This document shows positions 6,178 to 13,045 of a stretch of 15,156 nucleotides of DNA, piece after piece. The DNA comes from Nitrososphaerales archaeon TH1920 (lineage in GTDB: Archaea; Thermoproteota; Nitrososphaeria; Nitrososphaerales; Nitrososphaeraceae). A program made the position numbers and the translations under genes. The stretch covers positions 1 through 15,156 of the forward strand of contig JAATVM010000171.1 in assembly GCA_014523495.1 (NCBI GenBank), given 5' to 3'. The notes below the pieces were generated by a model that saw nothing but the letters and a program-made list of their open reading frames with translations, made no database searches and had not been told where the DNA came from. Numbering within the stretch: the stretch's first letter is position 1; each line of letters begins with the position of its first letter.

Positions 6178-6813
6178 TTGTCAATCACCTTTGAAATTCT
6201 AAAACCACTTATAGATTTTGTCATGTCGTTTATATCCACTTTAGGATATCCAGGGATTTTTTTCTTGATGATTCTAGAAAGTGCACTTATTCCCATACCA
6301 AGCGAAATCATTATGCCTTTCTCAGGTTTTCTTGTAAGTAATGGAACATTTGAACCAATTAGTGTAGTACTTGCAGGGACCTTTGGAAATCTTGTTGGTT
6401 CAATTCTAACCTATTACCTGGGAATAAAGGTTGGAAGAGCCTTCATATTAAAATACGGTAAATACATACTCTTTAGGAAAAACCATCTTGAATTTACAGA
6501 AGAGCTGTTCCAAAAATATGGTGATAAAATTTCATTCTTTTGTAGATTGTTACCCGCAATAAGAACTTACATATCTCTTCCATGTGGCATAGGCAAAGCT
6601 AATTTTATTAAATTTTCAATCTATACATTTCTAGGATCCCTTATTTGGAATTCAATGTTGACTTACGTTGGTATCCAATTTGGAAATAACTGGGAGAATA
6701 TCGACAAATATGCAATATATCTTGACATAGTATCAGCATGTGTTATAGCAGGGTTTGTAATTTGGTTTGTTGCAAAAATTCGAAGACGAAATAAAAAGGA
6801 AACTGAAGTATAA
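6178..6813 (+). CDS. DedA/SNARE-associated family membrane protein
   Basis: DedA proteins are multi-pass membrane proteins; bacterial members such as UptA flip polyprenyl phosphate carriers back across the membrane, and an equivalent dolichyl-phosphate role in archaea is inference. The 211 residues show the family's hallmark glutamate-proline block ESALIPIPSE (34-43), a glycine-rich segment GTFGNLVGSILTYYLG (67-82) with GR at 86-87, and the conserved arginine block CRLLPAIRTYISLPCG (122-137; Arg123 and Arg129). Hydrophobic segments lie at about 22-50, 62-82, 146-166 and 180-200, and the tail is basic (RRRNKK). The TTG start lies 27 nt after a TATA-like box. It stands alone between tRNA-Met and a phosphodiesterase gene. 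Confidence 0.9.
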   Translation: MSITFEILKPLIDFVMSFISTLGYPGIFFLMILESALIPIPSEIIMPFSGFLVSNGTFEPISVVLAGTFGNLVGSILTYYLGIKVGRAFILKYGKYILFRKNHLEFTEELFQKYGDKISFFCRLLPAIRTYISLPCGIGKANFIKFSIYTFLGSLIWNSMLTYVGIQFGNNWENIDKYAIYLDIVSACVIAGFVIWFVAKIRRRNKKETEV

Positions 6814-6935
6814 TCTTTCATATATTGATGAATGAAAATACATTCCGAATGTCCAGAATCATTTTCATACACTTTCAAATTGTCGATAGATTAATTTATT
6901 GGTAAAATCAGTAACTAACCTTATCTGTACAATTG

Positions 6936-7451
6936 ATGAACATAGGCATAATATCTGATACACATGATGACATGGTAAATCTAAAAAATGCGATAAAGAT
7001 ATTTAATGAAAGAAAAGTAAGTTATGTTATTCACGCTGGAGATTATATTTTCCCTGGAGTAGTAAAGGAATTTAAACACCTTAACGGCAAACTGATAGGA
7101 GTATTTGGAAACAATGATGGAGAAAAATTAGGCTTAATGAAAAATTTTCAAGAAATTGTTGGAGAGTTACATGGAGAGTTTGGACACGTAGAATTAGATG
7201 GTCTGAGAATAGGGATATATCATGGAACAAATAATAGATTAACCGAGGCTATTATTGCAAGTCAAATATATGACTTGGTCGTCTGTGGTCATACTCACAT
7301 GAAACGTGTTGATAAGATAGGCAATACACTAGTACTAAACCCTGGTTGCGCGCATGGTGATTTTCCAAATATTAATGGAAAGATTGAAACAGAACCATCA
7401 GTCATAATATTTAATACTTCAGACAAATCCTATCAATTTGTTAGAATTTAA
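6936..7451 (+). CDS. metallophosphoesterase, YfcE/MJ0936 family
   Basis: A 171-residue calcineurin-like phosphodiesterase. All metal-binding motifs are present: DTH at 8-10, GD at 35-36, GNND at 58-61, His96 in the YHG segment and GHTH at 118-121. MJ0936-type enzymes hydrolyse phosphodiester bonds in vitro with Mn or Ni; the physiological substrate is generally unknown. The C-terminal NPGCAHGD replaces the more usual NPGS. I prefer the ATG at 6936 over the TTG directly before it, because MNIGIISDTH matches the family start. AT-rich words at 6891-6900 and 6903-6910 are candidate promoter boxes, neither clearly best. It converges with the aIF5A gene over 70 nt. Confidence 0.92.
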   Translation: MNIGIISDTHDDMVNLKNAIKIFNERKVSYVIHAGDYIFPGVVKEFKHLNGKLIGVFGNNDGEKLGLMKNFQEIVGELHGEFGHVELDGLRIGIYHGTNNRLTEAIIASQIYDLVVCGHTHMKRVDKIGNTLVLNPGCAHGDFPNINGKIETEPSVIIFNTSDKSYQFVRI

Positions 7452-7521
7452 GGCTATTTTGCATCATACTTTTATTCTCTTGATAGGTAAGGCTTTTTAA
7501 GAATATCATTCATATGGAAAT

Positions 7522-7914
7522 CTAGCTTTTTATTCTGATTATTTTTACCCTTTCAAGAACTTTCCAATATTCGACTTCTGCTCCTTGTATAATTTTTTCT
7601 CTTATCTCATCTTCTGCAGAAGAGGTTTCAAACATTTCGAATGTTTCAAGATCCATTACTTGAAAAGTTTGTCCAGAGATTGAAATGATTTGACCATTTC
7701 TCTTATCGATAAGTGGAACATCGACACTGGCAGAAACAGGAGATACCAGGCTATGCTTTGACCCATCGAAAACTGAAATAGCAGAAACTCTGGCTTTTGC
7801 TGAACCATGTTTCCCAGGCTTACTATGATCATATGATACTATTCTGCATGGTTCGTTATCTATGATAATATAGGATCCTACCTTTAGACTGCCCAAATCC
7901 ATTGGTTTGCTCAA
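7522..7914 (-). CDS. eif5A: translation factor aIF5A
   Basis: aIF5A relieves ribosome stalling at difficult peptide sequences and helps termination; it needs hypusine or deoxyhypusine on a conserved lysine. The 130 residues carry the modification loop SKPGKHGSAKARV, with Lys35 of PGKHG the modified residue, in the N-terminal SH3-like barrel, followed by an OB-fold half. The family start MSKPMDLGSLKVGSYI puts translation initiation at TTG (7914), although an ATG lies four codons later. A TATA-like box is centred about 32 nt upstream, inside the 57-nt gap to the orphan gene, so expression is probably independent of that gene. Confidence 0.95.
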   Translation of the reverse strand: MSKPMDLGSLKVGSYIIIDNEPCRIVSYDHSKPGKHGSAKARVSAISVFDGSKHSLVSPVSASVDVPLIDKRNGQIISISGQTFQVMDLETFEMFETSSAEDEIREKIIQGAEVEYWKVLERVKIIRIKS

Positions 7915-7942
7915 TATTGGTCGAAAAAATAGAAAATTGCTT

Positions 7943-7950
7943 CATATTTA
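7943..7950 (-). promoter_or_regulatory. TATA-like box of aIF5A
   Basis: Minus-strand TAAATATG is centred about 32 nt before the TTG start, giving at most a few nucleotides of leader. Confidence 0.5.
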
Positions 7951-7971
7951 ACGGTTCTGATCAGCACGAAA

Positions 7972-8577
7972 TTATCTTAACTTCTCCAATATAGAGAAGC
8001 TCACAAGATTACTTAGAGAAATCCCTTTCCTTGCAACATCCATTTTTGTTTTTTCGCAATAATTCTGGTCACTTTGATGAGTCTTTTTCCCTTCAATTTC
8101 TAATATTATAATATTGTCTGAGTGTGGAAAAACGAAGGGTAATCTTTTGTTATTGATAAATTTTAGATTTCCTAAATTTGCACTCACAACTTTGTCTCTT
8201 CTTGCTAGAACACCCGCAATCTCTCTTATTTCATGATTATCATGACAATATCGTGTAAAATAGATCGAGACATAACTTACTTTTTCATGATGTCTTTCAA
8301 ATAATTCTGATTCAATATTAAAGCAAAATAGAGAATTGTTTGGACTTTGATATTTTGAAATCCCTTCAACTATTTTATCCAGACCAATATATTTGACAAG
8401 AATATAATGATTTGAATTATTGGGAAAATACGGCTTACTCTCAAATGCAAATGTAGCCGTAGTAAAATACAAATCTTTAACAATATCAGAATTCTTCCAA
8501 TGCTCTATTAAAAATTGAGCGTTGTTATCTCTAGGATAGCACACATATCTACAAGAGGGAATTGAAGTATTAATCAA
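7972..8577 (-). CDS. unrecognised protein, 201 residues
   Basis: I recognise no domain. The protein begins MINTSIPSCRYVCYPRDNNA, has no signal peptide or membrane segment, and alternates charged and beta-prone stretches such as HYILVKYIGLDKIVEGISKY (57-76) and NIIILEIEGKKTH. A moderately basic C-terminal third includes CEKTKMDVARKG. Cys and His residues are scattered (C9, C13, several HH or CHDNH groups near 95-115) without a clean zinc motif. A real gene is supported by its 201-codon length and by a good TATA box (8603-8610) about 29 nt before the TTG start. It lies 57 nt upstream of aIF5A and 103 nt downstream of the glycosyltransferase, all on one strand. Confidence 0.65.
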   Translation of the reverse strand: MINTSIPSCRYVCYPRDNNAQFLIEHWKNSDIVKDLYFTTATFAFESKPYFPNNSNHYILVKYIGLDKIVEGISKYQSPNNSLFCFNIESELFERHHEKVSYVSIYFTRYCHDNHEIREIAGVLARRDKVVSANLGNLKFINNKRLPFVFPHSDNIIILEIEGKKTHQSDQNYCEKTKMDVARKGISLSNLVSFSILEKLR

Positions 8578-8602
8578 TTCTAGATCCGTATTTGGAGACT
8601 AG

Positions 8603-8610
8603 TATTTATA
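8603..8610 (-). promoter_or_regulatory. TATA box of the unrecognised 201-residue gene
   Basis: Minus-strand TATAAATA is a near-ideal archaeal TATA box centred about 29 nt before the TTG at 8577. Confidence 0.6.
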
Positions 8611-8680
8611 CCATTTTTATTTTGCCATTCAAATTTGTTTTTTGGGCAAAATTTAGAAATTCCAATTATTAGGCTATCAA

Positions 8681-9550
8681 TTATTTTGTGCTGCGCGCTG
8701 TATGCCATATAGCAGTATCTAAATTCTTAATTTTTCCCATATAGAATGGAATCATCATATAGCACAAACATGCAGAAAATGCGCCGATGGGATTTCGTAA
8801 TGCTACACGAATAAATTCTATAATTGCGGTTTTCAGAGTAAGCCGATTCTTAATTCTGCAGCCAAGATTTTGCAACTGACTGTGACCTTTTAATGACCTT
8901 ATTACTTGCGAAGAAAAATCGACAAAAGTCTTTGCTGGCTTAAACAAGACAATTGCGTTGGGATTAAAAACTACCTCATACCCCATTTCCAATACCTTAC
9001 TTTGCATGTATAGGTCTATAGCTATTAGGCTGTCAGGAATAATGATCTTTTTAGCTATATCCGATCGTATTGATAGACCCCTTCCCATTACGGTGTATTC
9101 AGAAATTTGTCTTTTTCTTACTGATTCTAACCATTCACTAACAAAAATTGTACTCTGCGCCGGAATTCCTTGTTCTGGAACTGGTCTCGGGTTAGAAGCG
9201 CATATACCAACATTATAATTGATTTTGTTAGCTAACTCCAATGTACAATTTGGATTTGGTGTCACATCTGCGTCATATAGCACAATTATTTCACCCGTAG
9301 CATTCCGAATAATATTGTTCCAGGCGCTTGCTGCTCCTCTTCTTGTTTTATTATGAAGAAATACTATTTTTTTTGAATGATTTTTCATAAACTGCTCCAC
9401 AATACTTGGAGTGTTATCAGTTGAATCATCTGAGATGATAATTTCGCTAAGATTAATTGAATTTAAATCTGAATAAATTATACTCTCTAAAATTGTTTTA
9501 ATGTTCGATTCTTCGTTGTAAGATGGAATTCCAATGGATACTGTTGTCAA
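8681..9550 (-). CDS. family 2 glycosyltransferase with C-terminal membrane segment
   Basis: The GT-A fold is clear: SIGIPSYNEE at 5-14, the nucleotide-binding DDSTDNT at 41-47, RRGAASAWNN at 70-79, and the metal-binding DAD at 93-95 in VLYDADVTPNPN. A GRGLSIRSD segment (156-164) and the region around Asp179 provide the acceptor side, and SQVIRSLKGH (214-223) stands where processive enzymes have QxxRW, without the Trp. A hydrophobic stretch at about 255-271 suggests membrane anchoring. The substrate is unknown; protein or lipid glycosylation at the membrane is plausible. TTG start, TATA-like box at 9574-9581. It is divergent from the HemB-like gene, with which it shares a 129-nt promoter region. 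Confidence 0.88.
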   Translation of the reverse strand: MTTVSIGIPSYNEESNIKTILESIIYSDLNSINLSEIIISDDSTDNTPSIVEQFMKNHSKKIVFLHNKTRRGAASAWNNIIRNATGEIIVLYDADVTPNPNCTLELANKINYNVGICASNPRPVPEQGIPAQSTIFVSEWLESVRKRQISEYTVMGRGLSIRSDIAKKIIIPDSLIAIDLYMQSKVLEMGYEVVFNPNAIVLFKPAKTFVDFSSQVIRSLKGHSQLQNLGCRIKNRLTLKTAIIEFIRVALRNPIGAFSACLCYMMIPFYMGKIKNLDTAIWHTARSTK

Positions 9551-9573
9551 ATTCTTCTCTAATTTACAAAATT

Positions 9574-9581
9574 ACATATTT
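9574..9581 (-). promoter_or_regulatory. TATA-like box of the glycosyltransferase
   Basis: Minus-strand AAATATGT is centred 27-28 nt before the TTG start at 9550. Confidence 0.5.
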
Positions 9582-9647
9582 TACTTTTCAGATATTTCGA
9601 TTAATAATACATCATAAAATCTATTCTTTGTGTACTCATCAAATATG

Positions 9648-9655
9648 AATATATT
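9648..9655 (+). promoter_or_regulatory. TATA-like box of the HemB-like gene
   Basis: AATATATT is centred about 28 nt before the TTG at 9680, and supports that codon as the start of a leaderless, N-terminally short protein. Confidence 0.55.
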
Positions 9656-9679
9656 TACAAAAAAGTTATAGAGTAATAA

Positions 9680-10603
9680 TTGACATCTCAAGGTATCTCT
9701 CGTAAATCTATATTGAAAACGAGTAATCTGATTACTCCTATAATAGTAGGAACAAACTCAGTTTCGAATAACAATGACCTTCAAGTCATGTCTGAGAAGA
9801 ACCTAGTAGATAGGCTTGAAAAAATATTAGCTTTGCATTTGGACAAGATAATAATTTTTGGGATGCCCAAATTACATGATTCATCTGGATCGCAAGCATG
9901 GAATAAGAAAGGAATCGTTCAAAATACTGTGAGAACTATAAGAGAAAATTTTGATAAAAAAATCCAGATTATTGCAGACGTCTGTGTTTGTCAGTATAAT
10001 CTATCAGGTCATTGTGGAATATTAAATCAAAATAACTATGTAGACAATGACAAGACCCTGGAACGAATGTCAAATATCGCGCTAAGCTATGCTGAATCAG
10101 GAGCCGATATGGTGGCCCCATCTTCAATGATGGATGGAGTGGTGTTGTCTATTAGAAACAAACTGGATGATAACGGATTTAGAGATACTAAAATCATGTC
10201 ATTTTCAAAACATTTTTCATGCCTTTATTCACCATTTCGCCTGACTGCATTTAAGAAATTTTCAAAAATTGACAAGTCAACCTATCAAATTGGAAATTCT
10301 AATTCAAGAGAAATATTGAGAAAAATAGAAATGGATTTACTTGAAGGGGCGGACATAATAACGATAAAACCCTCGTTAGGTAATTTGGATTTGATAAGGA
10401 GAATTGTTGAGATGGTCAATTGTAAAATAGCCGCTCAACATGTTTCTGGGGAATATGCCATGATAAAAGCTGCATCACGCTGTGGACTTATCGATGAATA
10501 TGAATGGACGATTGGATATTTTGCTTCTATGATTAGAGCAGGGGTAAACGTGATAATATCATATGGAGCTGAAGAAATAGCTGCCAGTTTTAGAATACAC
10601 TAA
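9680..10603 (+). CDS. divergent porphobilinogen synthase (HemB/ALAD)-like protein
   Basis: HemB joins two 5-aminolevulinate molecules into porphobilinogen for haem and cobalamin. This 307-residue protein keeps the barrel and much of the active site: zinc cysteines 102, 104 and 112 in DVCVCQYNLSGHCG, Lys177 (six residues before Tyr183 of YSPFR, as in canonical enzymes), Arg187, Lys230 in IKP, SGEYAMIKAA (256-265) and Tyr295. Oddities: the N-terminal arm with the RPRRLR and SMPG segments is missing; one residue is deleted between MSFS and Lys177; the Tyr three residues before Ser256 is Gln253; the GDR arginine is Lys199; and YGPFR is YSPFR. No haem genes are near. It is probably a paralogue beside a normal hemB elsewhere, though a derived sole HemB is possible. 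TTG start, leaderless. Confidence 0.82.
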   Translation: MTSQGISRKSILKTSNLITPIIVGTNSVSNNNDLQVMSEKNLVDRLEKILALHLDKIIIFGMPKLHDSSGSQAWNKKGIVQNTVRTIRENFDKKIQIIADVCVCQYNLSGHCGILNQNNYVDNDKTLERMSNIALSYAESGADMVAPSSMMDGVVLSIRNKLDDNGFRDTKIMSFSKHFSCLYSPFRLTAFKKFSKIDKSTYQIGNSNSREILRKIEMDLLEGADIITIKPSLGNLDLIRRIVEMVNCKIAAQHVSGEYAMIKAASRCGLIDEYEWTIGYFASMIRAGVNVIISYGAEEIAASFRIH

Positions 10604-10609
10604 TTTTTT
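10604..10609 (+). terminator. T6 tract directly after the HemB-like stop
   Basis: Six T follow the stop codon immediately and the next bases stay AT-rich, an archaeal-style U-tract terminator between convergent genes. Confidence 0.55.
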
Positions 10610-10650
10610 ATTAATTGAGAATTCAAAATTGAAAGAAATTGTGTTCTAAC

Positions 10651-11037
10651 TTATTTTTTTTGCTGGATAGCATTAATAACGCCTACCTGACCGGGTCTGG
10701 ATACTACCCTTGCCAGTCCTAATTCAGTTTCTATTAATGTACCTTTACTGATTACTCCTCTTCTTTCGTAATCTTTATTGGCTGTATTCTTGATAACTCT
10801 CAATATTTTTGATTTAGTAGTTTTCTTCTCCTCGAGATTTGAAACATTTGCAAATTCGACAGTTTTCAAAGCTATCTTGTTATTATCTCCACGTACTCTT
10901 CTTGTCACCTTTACATTACTTCCAACAACGGCCTCATTTGGATATCTATCTATTTCGTATTTGCGTCTACTACGCATGGCAATTTTTCTACCGCCGGTAT
11001 ATTTTCGCCCAGATAGATTTTCTATAGACTTTTTCAT
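10651..11037 (-). CDS. rps8e: small ribosomal subunit protein eS8 (S8e)
   Basis: A basic 128-residue protein of the archaeal S8e family. Family features include the N-terminal SGRKYTGGRKIAMRSRRKYE segment, the VTRRVRGDNNKIALKT block around 44-59, and the C-terminal ISKGTLIETELGLARVVSRP region, with GQVGVINAI near the end. The ATG start has a TATA-like box about 29 nt upstream (11063-11070), so it is probably transcribed separately from the scpA-scpB pair that lies 66 nt upstream on the same strand. It is convergent with the HemB-like gene. Confidence 0.95.
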   Translation of the reverse strand: MKKSIENLSGRKYTGGRKIAMRSRRKYEIDRYPNEAVVGSNVKVTRRVRGDNNKIALKTVEFANVSNLEEKKTTKSKILRVIKNTANKDYERRGVISKGTLIETELGLARVVSRPGQVGVINAIQQKK

Positions 11038-11062
11038 TTTTGAATCATAAATGAGATTGATC

Positions 11063-11070
11063 CATATTAA
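11063..11070 (-). promoter_or_regulatory. TATA-like box of S8e
   Basis: Minus-strand TTAATATG is centred about 29 nt before the S8e ATG, in the gap after scpB. Confidence 0.5.
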
Positions 11071-11103
11071 GAGGTTTTCTATTAAGAAATAGTCAATATA
11101 ATT

Positions 11104-11616
11104 TCACTTTACAATCATTTTGCTTTTGAGTACGTTGAGGTCATTTATTCCGAAATATTCTTGAAATTTTCTACTGGTTCTATATATTTTCATTCGTCCT
11201 AAACGCTCCGATTCAATAAACGAATGAGCTCTCAACTCTTTAAGATGGGTGTAGACCTGACTTCCACGAATCTGAACGAGCCTTCTCGATGTAATTGGTT
11301 GTTCATATGCAATAAATGATAATGTTTTCAGGGCACCAACTGGAATTAAAGGTTGTTGAGCAAATCTTCGAATTAAAGGCATGTATACAGGTTTAACTTG
11401 AAAGACAAATTTTTCGTCGTCGAGTTGTGCTATCTCCAGAGCAGTCAGAACACTTTGCGTTTTCTTTATTAGTTCATTTAATAATTTGACTATTTTTTCC
11501 TTAGAATTAATCCCCGCTGCCCTCATCAAGTCATTAATTGTTAGTGGCCTACCAGCAGCATACAGCGCTGCTTCAATTCTAGCACTGATTTCACCGTCCG
11601 GAAGTGACTGAGGCAC
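11104..11616 (-). CDS. scpB: segregation and condensation protein ScpB
   Basis: ScpB dimers bind the kleisin ScpA and stabilise the SMC condensin ring that organises and segregates the chromosome. The 170 residues form two winged-helix units. The first starts ARIEAALYAAGRPLTINDLM (12-31), the family's hallmark opening. The second includes the ALKTLSFIAYEQPITSRRLVQIRG segment (95-118), with the conserved YEQPITSR and RG, then HLKELRAHSFIE. Start is GTG, 24 nt after the scpA stop, so co-transcription with scpA is expected. Confidence 0.92.
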   Translation of the reverse strand: MPQSLPDGEISARIEAALYAAGRPLTINDLMRAAGINSKEKIVKLLNELIKKTQSVLTALEIAQLDDEKFVFQVKPVYMPLIRRFAQQPLIPVGALKTLSFIAYEQPITSRRLVQIRGSQVYTHLKELRAHSFIESERLGRMKIYRTSRKFQEYFGINDLNVLKSKMIVK

Positions 11617-11640
11617 CTCTGTTTAAGTAATTACCATTCG

Positions 11641-12324
11641 TTAATCAATCTTTTCGTTTAAGGAAATTAATATTTCATCACCGTTTTGTTCAAGAAATAT
11701 TTTCCTTTTCATGGCTAGATATAGTATTGCAATAAAACATCTCACTACTTCAGTTGAATTCATTTTTAATGTAAGATTCTTAAATTCTACACGTTTGTCG
11801 GCAGTTACGATATCATAAATCATATCCTCATAAGATTGTAAAATCTTCTCAAATTTTACTATATATTCATCAAAGTTGAACGTCTCTACAGATTCTAAAT
11901 TGAGTTGATTCCTCCTAGGTCTTGGATTTGCTAGTCCATTAATCATATTTTCCAGTACATGCAATAATTCTTCTAAAGTGACGGGATAAGTAGGCTCTAT
12001 TCTAAAAGGAATTTCTAATGGCTTCAAATTTGGAATGGGTCTTATGTCCACAATTTCAATTCCCTTTTTGGTCTTGGAGATCTTTTCTAGTCGTAAAATG
12101 CTCTCTACCTTTAGCCGATAAATTAGTGAAGAAGATAATGCGGCTATACCGCACATCCTAAGGTCTTTTTTTCCACTATTATTGATTAATTTCAATAACA
12201 TTTCTAATAGTAACGAAAGATCTATTTCCCAAACATCTTTCTTTGATAATACAGAGGGATTGAAAAGTAAATCAAGTGGCGGTTGGGAAATACTCTTCTT
12301 GGTTGTTATGTCCGTTTCTGACAT
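11641..12324 (-). CDS. scpA: segregation and condensation protein ScpA (kleisin)
   Basis: ScpA is the kleisin that bridges the SMC heads. The 227 residues begin with a short polar leader, then the recognisable PLDLLFNPSVL and DVWEIDLSLLLEMLLKLI helix (about 16-48) that binds the SMC neck. A charged linker and the ETFNFDEYIVKFEKIL region follow, and the end is a winged helix (VVRCFIAILYLAMKRKIFLEQ, roughly 193-213, key residues F197, L201, K205). The central part is shorter and more divergent than in bacteria, as is usual in archaea. ATG start with an AT-rich box at 12341-12348. First gene of the scpA-scpB pair. Confidence 0.9.
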   Translation of the reverse strand: MSETDITTKKSISQPPLDLLFNPSVLSKKDVWEIDLSLLLEMLLKLINNSGKKDLRMCGIAALSSSLIYRLKVESILRLEKISKTKKGIEIVDIRPIPNLKPLEIPFRIEPTYPVTLEELLHVLENMINGLANPRPRRNQLNLESVETFNFDEYIVKFEKILQSYEDMIYDIVTADKRVEFKNLTLKMNSTEVVRCFIAILYLAMKRKIFLEQNGDEILISLNEKID

Positions 12325-12340
12325 GTATGGTTAGAATAGG

Positions 12341-12348
12341 TTTTTAAT
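12341..12348 (-). promoter_or_regulatory. TATA-like box of scpA-scpB
   Basis: Minus-strand ATTAAAAA is centred about 20-24 nt before the ATG, slightly closer than for other genes here; an adjacent AT-rich word (TTAATATTATT, 12345-12355) may be the real box. Confidence 0.35.
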
Positions 12349-12469
12349 AATATTAATTGGTATTGTCTAATAATATTTAGAGTTACTATAAAATTATGTT
12401 AGGAAGGTTGGAAAAACATTCAAAAGTCCCTGTTTTGTAAGTTAAAAAAAGTGGAGAGTGTTATGGTCG

Positions 12470-12757
12470 ATGGCTTCAAAGAAAGAGATAAGGGAAAAAG
12501 AAAATCAAGAGCGGCTTGCAAATGCTATCAACACTTTGGACAGTATTGCTAGAAATAACAACATTCAAAAAAATATTAGAAATATTGTAAGAGAAATCTT
12601 GTCGGGGATAAAGGACGAAAAAAATGGATCTATTTCTGTTAGGGCCGCAAATACCATAAGTATGCTAGATAATGTGACGCAGAATCCCCAGATGCAGTCT
12701 CACATACGGACATTACTGTGGCAGGTAGTTTCAACATTAGAAAGTATAAGAGAATAG
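12470..12757 (+). CDS. UPF0147 family protein
   Basis: A small archaeal helical protein of unknown function; 95 residues from the ATG at 12470. It is made of two similar helical halves: the first around ANAINTLDSIARNNNIQKNI (17-36) and the second around AANTISMLDNVTQNPQMQSH (59-78). Each half has a D-x-(I/V)-x(2)-(N/P)-like turn, which gives the appearance of an internal duplication. I prefer the ATG over a GTG four codons upstream, because MASKKEIREKE is the natural family-like start and a GTTAAAAAAAGT box is centred about 24 nt before it. It stands alone and converges with the small zinc-protein gene. Confidence 0.88.
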   Translation: MASKKEIREKENQERLANAINTLDSIARNNNIQKNIRNIVREILSGIKDEKNGSISVRAANTISMLDNVTQNPQMQSHIRTLLWQVVSTLESIRE

Positions 12758-12774
12758 AAACCTCATCACTCAAA

Positions 12775-12918
12775 TCAAGTAGAATCAATATTCTTGGCCT
12801 GCTTTAATTGAGGTGGAAGTTTTTCAAGTTTATGAGTAGGATTAGCAAGATAATGTCTAGATGCACCTTCTCCGCTGAGTACAATATTACAATTAATGCA
12901 TTTGTATCTTATAGCCAA
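12775..12918 (-). CDS. 47-residue putative zinc-binding protein
   Basis: Reading the minus strand gives TTG-started MAIRYKCINCNIVLSGEGAS, followed by RHYLANPTHKLEKLPPQLKQ and a seven-residue tail ending in a TGA stop. Cys7-x2-Cys10 together with His22 and His29 (H-x6-H) forms a compact potential C2H2 zinc site, and the Lys/Leu/Pro-rich tail could be a helix. Two in-frame TAA codons lie within five codons upstream, so TTG is the only reasonable start. A TATA-like box (12941-12950) sits 27 nt before it, the same arrangement as neighbouring TTG genes. I do not recognise a named family; zinc micro-proteins of this size are common in archaea. It converges with UPF0147, 17 nt apart. Confidence 0.72.
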   Translation of the reverse strand: MAIRYKCINCNIVLSGEGASRHYLANPTHKLEKLPPQLKQAKNIDST

Positions 12919-12940
12919 TTACAGTTATAGTTATACACAC

Positions 12941-12950
12941 ATATCTAAAA
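12941..12950 (-). promoter_or_regulatory. TATA-like box of the 47-residue zinc protein
   Basis: Minus-strand TTTTAGATAT is centred about 27 nt before the TTG start, matching the spacing seen for other leaderless genes in the window. Confidence 0.45.
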
Positions 12951-13003
12951 AGATACTGAACAAATTAAAGAATTCAACTCCATTTTGACGTGCTCTGAAC
13001 AGT

Positions 13004-13045
13004 ATGGCTGATCAGCCCAGATGCCCATTATGCGACTATGAATAG
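13004..13045 (+). pseudogene. possible truncated zinc-knuckle ORF
   Basis: An ATG opens MADQPRCPLCDYE and stops at a TAG after 13 codons. CPLC is a typical zinc knuckle and the segment reads like the start of an archaeal zinc-finger protein. The stop falls inside the direct duplication AATAGAATAG, a possible slippage site, and the frame continues NSYVNLNLC before a second stop. The rest of 12951-13332 has no gene I can support, though one plus-strand frame stays open for about 50 codons (ending at 13295) without an ATG. Confidence 0.25.

Noticed and set aside
10199..10217. First impression that the HemB-like protein had lost one Schiff-base lysine
   Set aside because: Counting back from the YSPFR block puts Lys177 exactly at the canonical distance of six residues. 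The difference is a one-residue deletion on the N-terminal side, so the lysine is retained.
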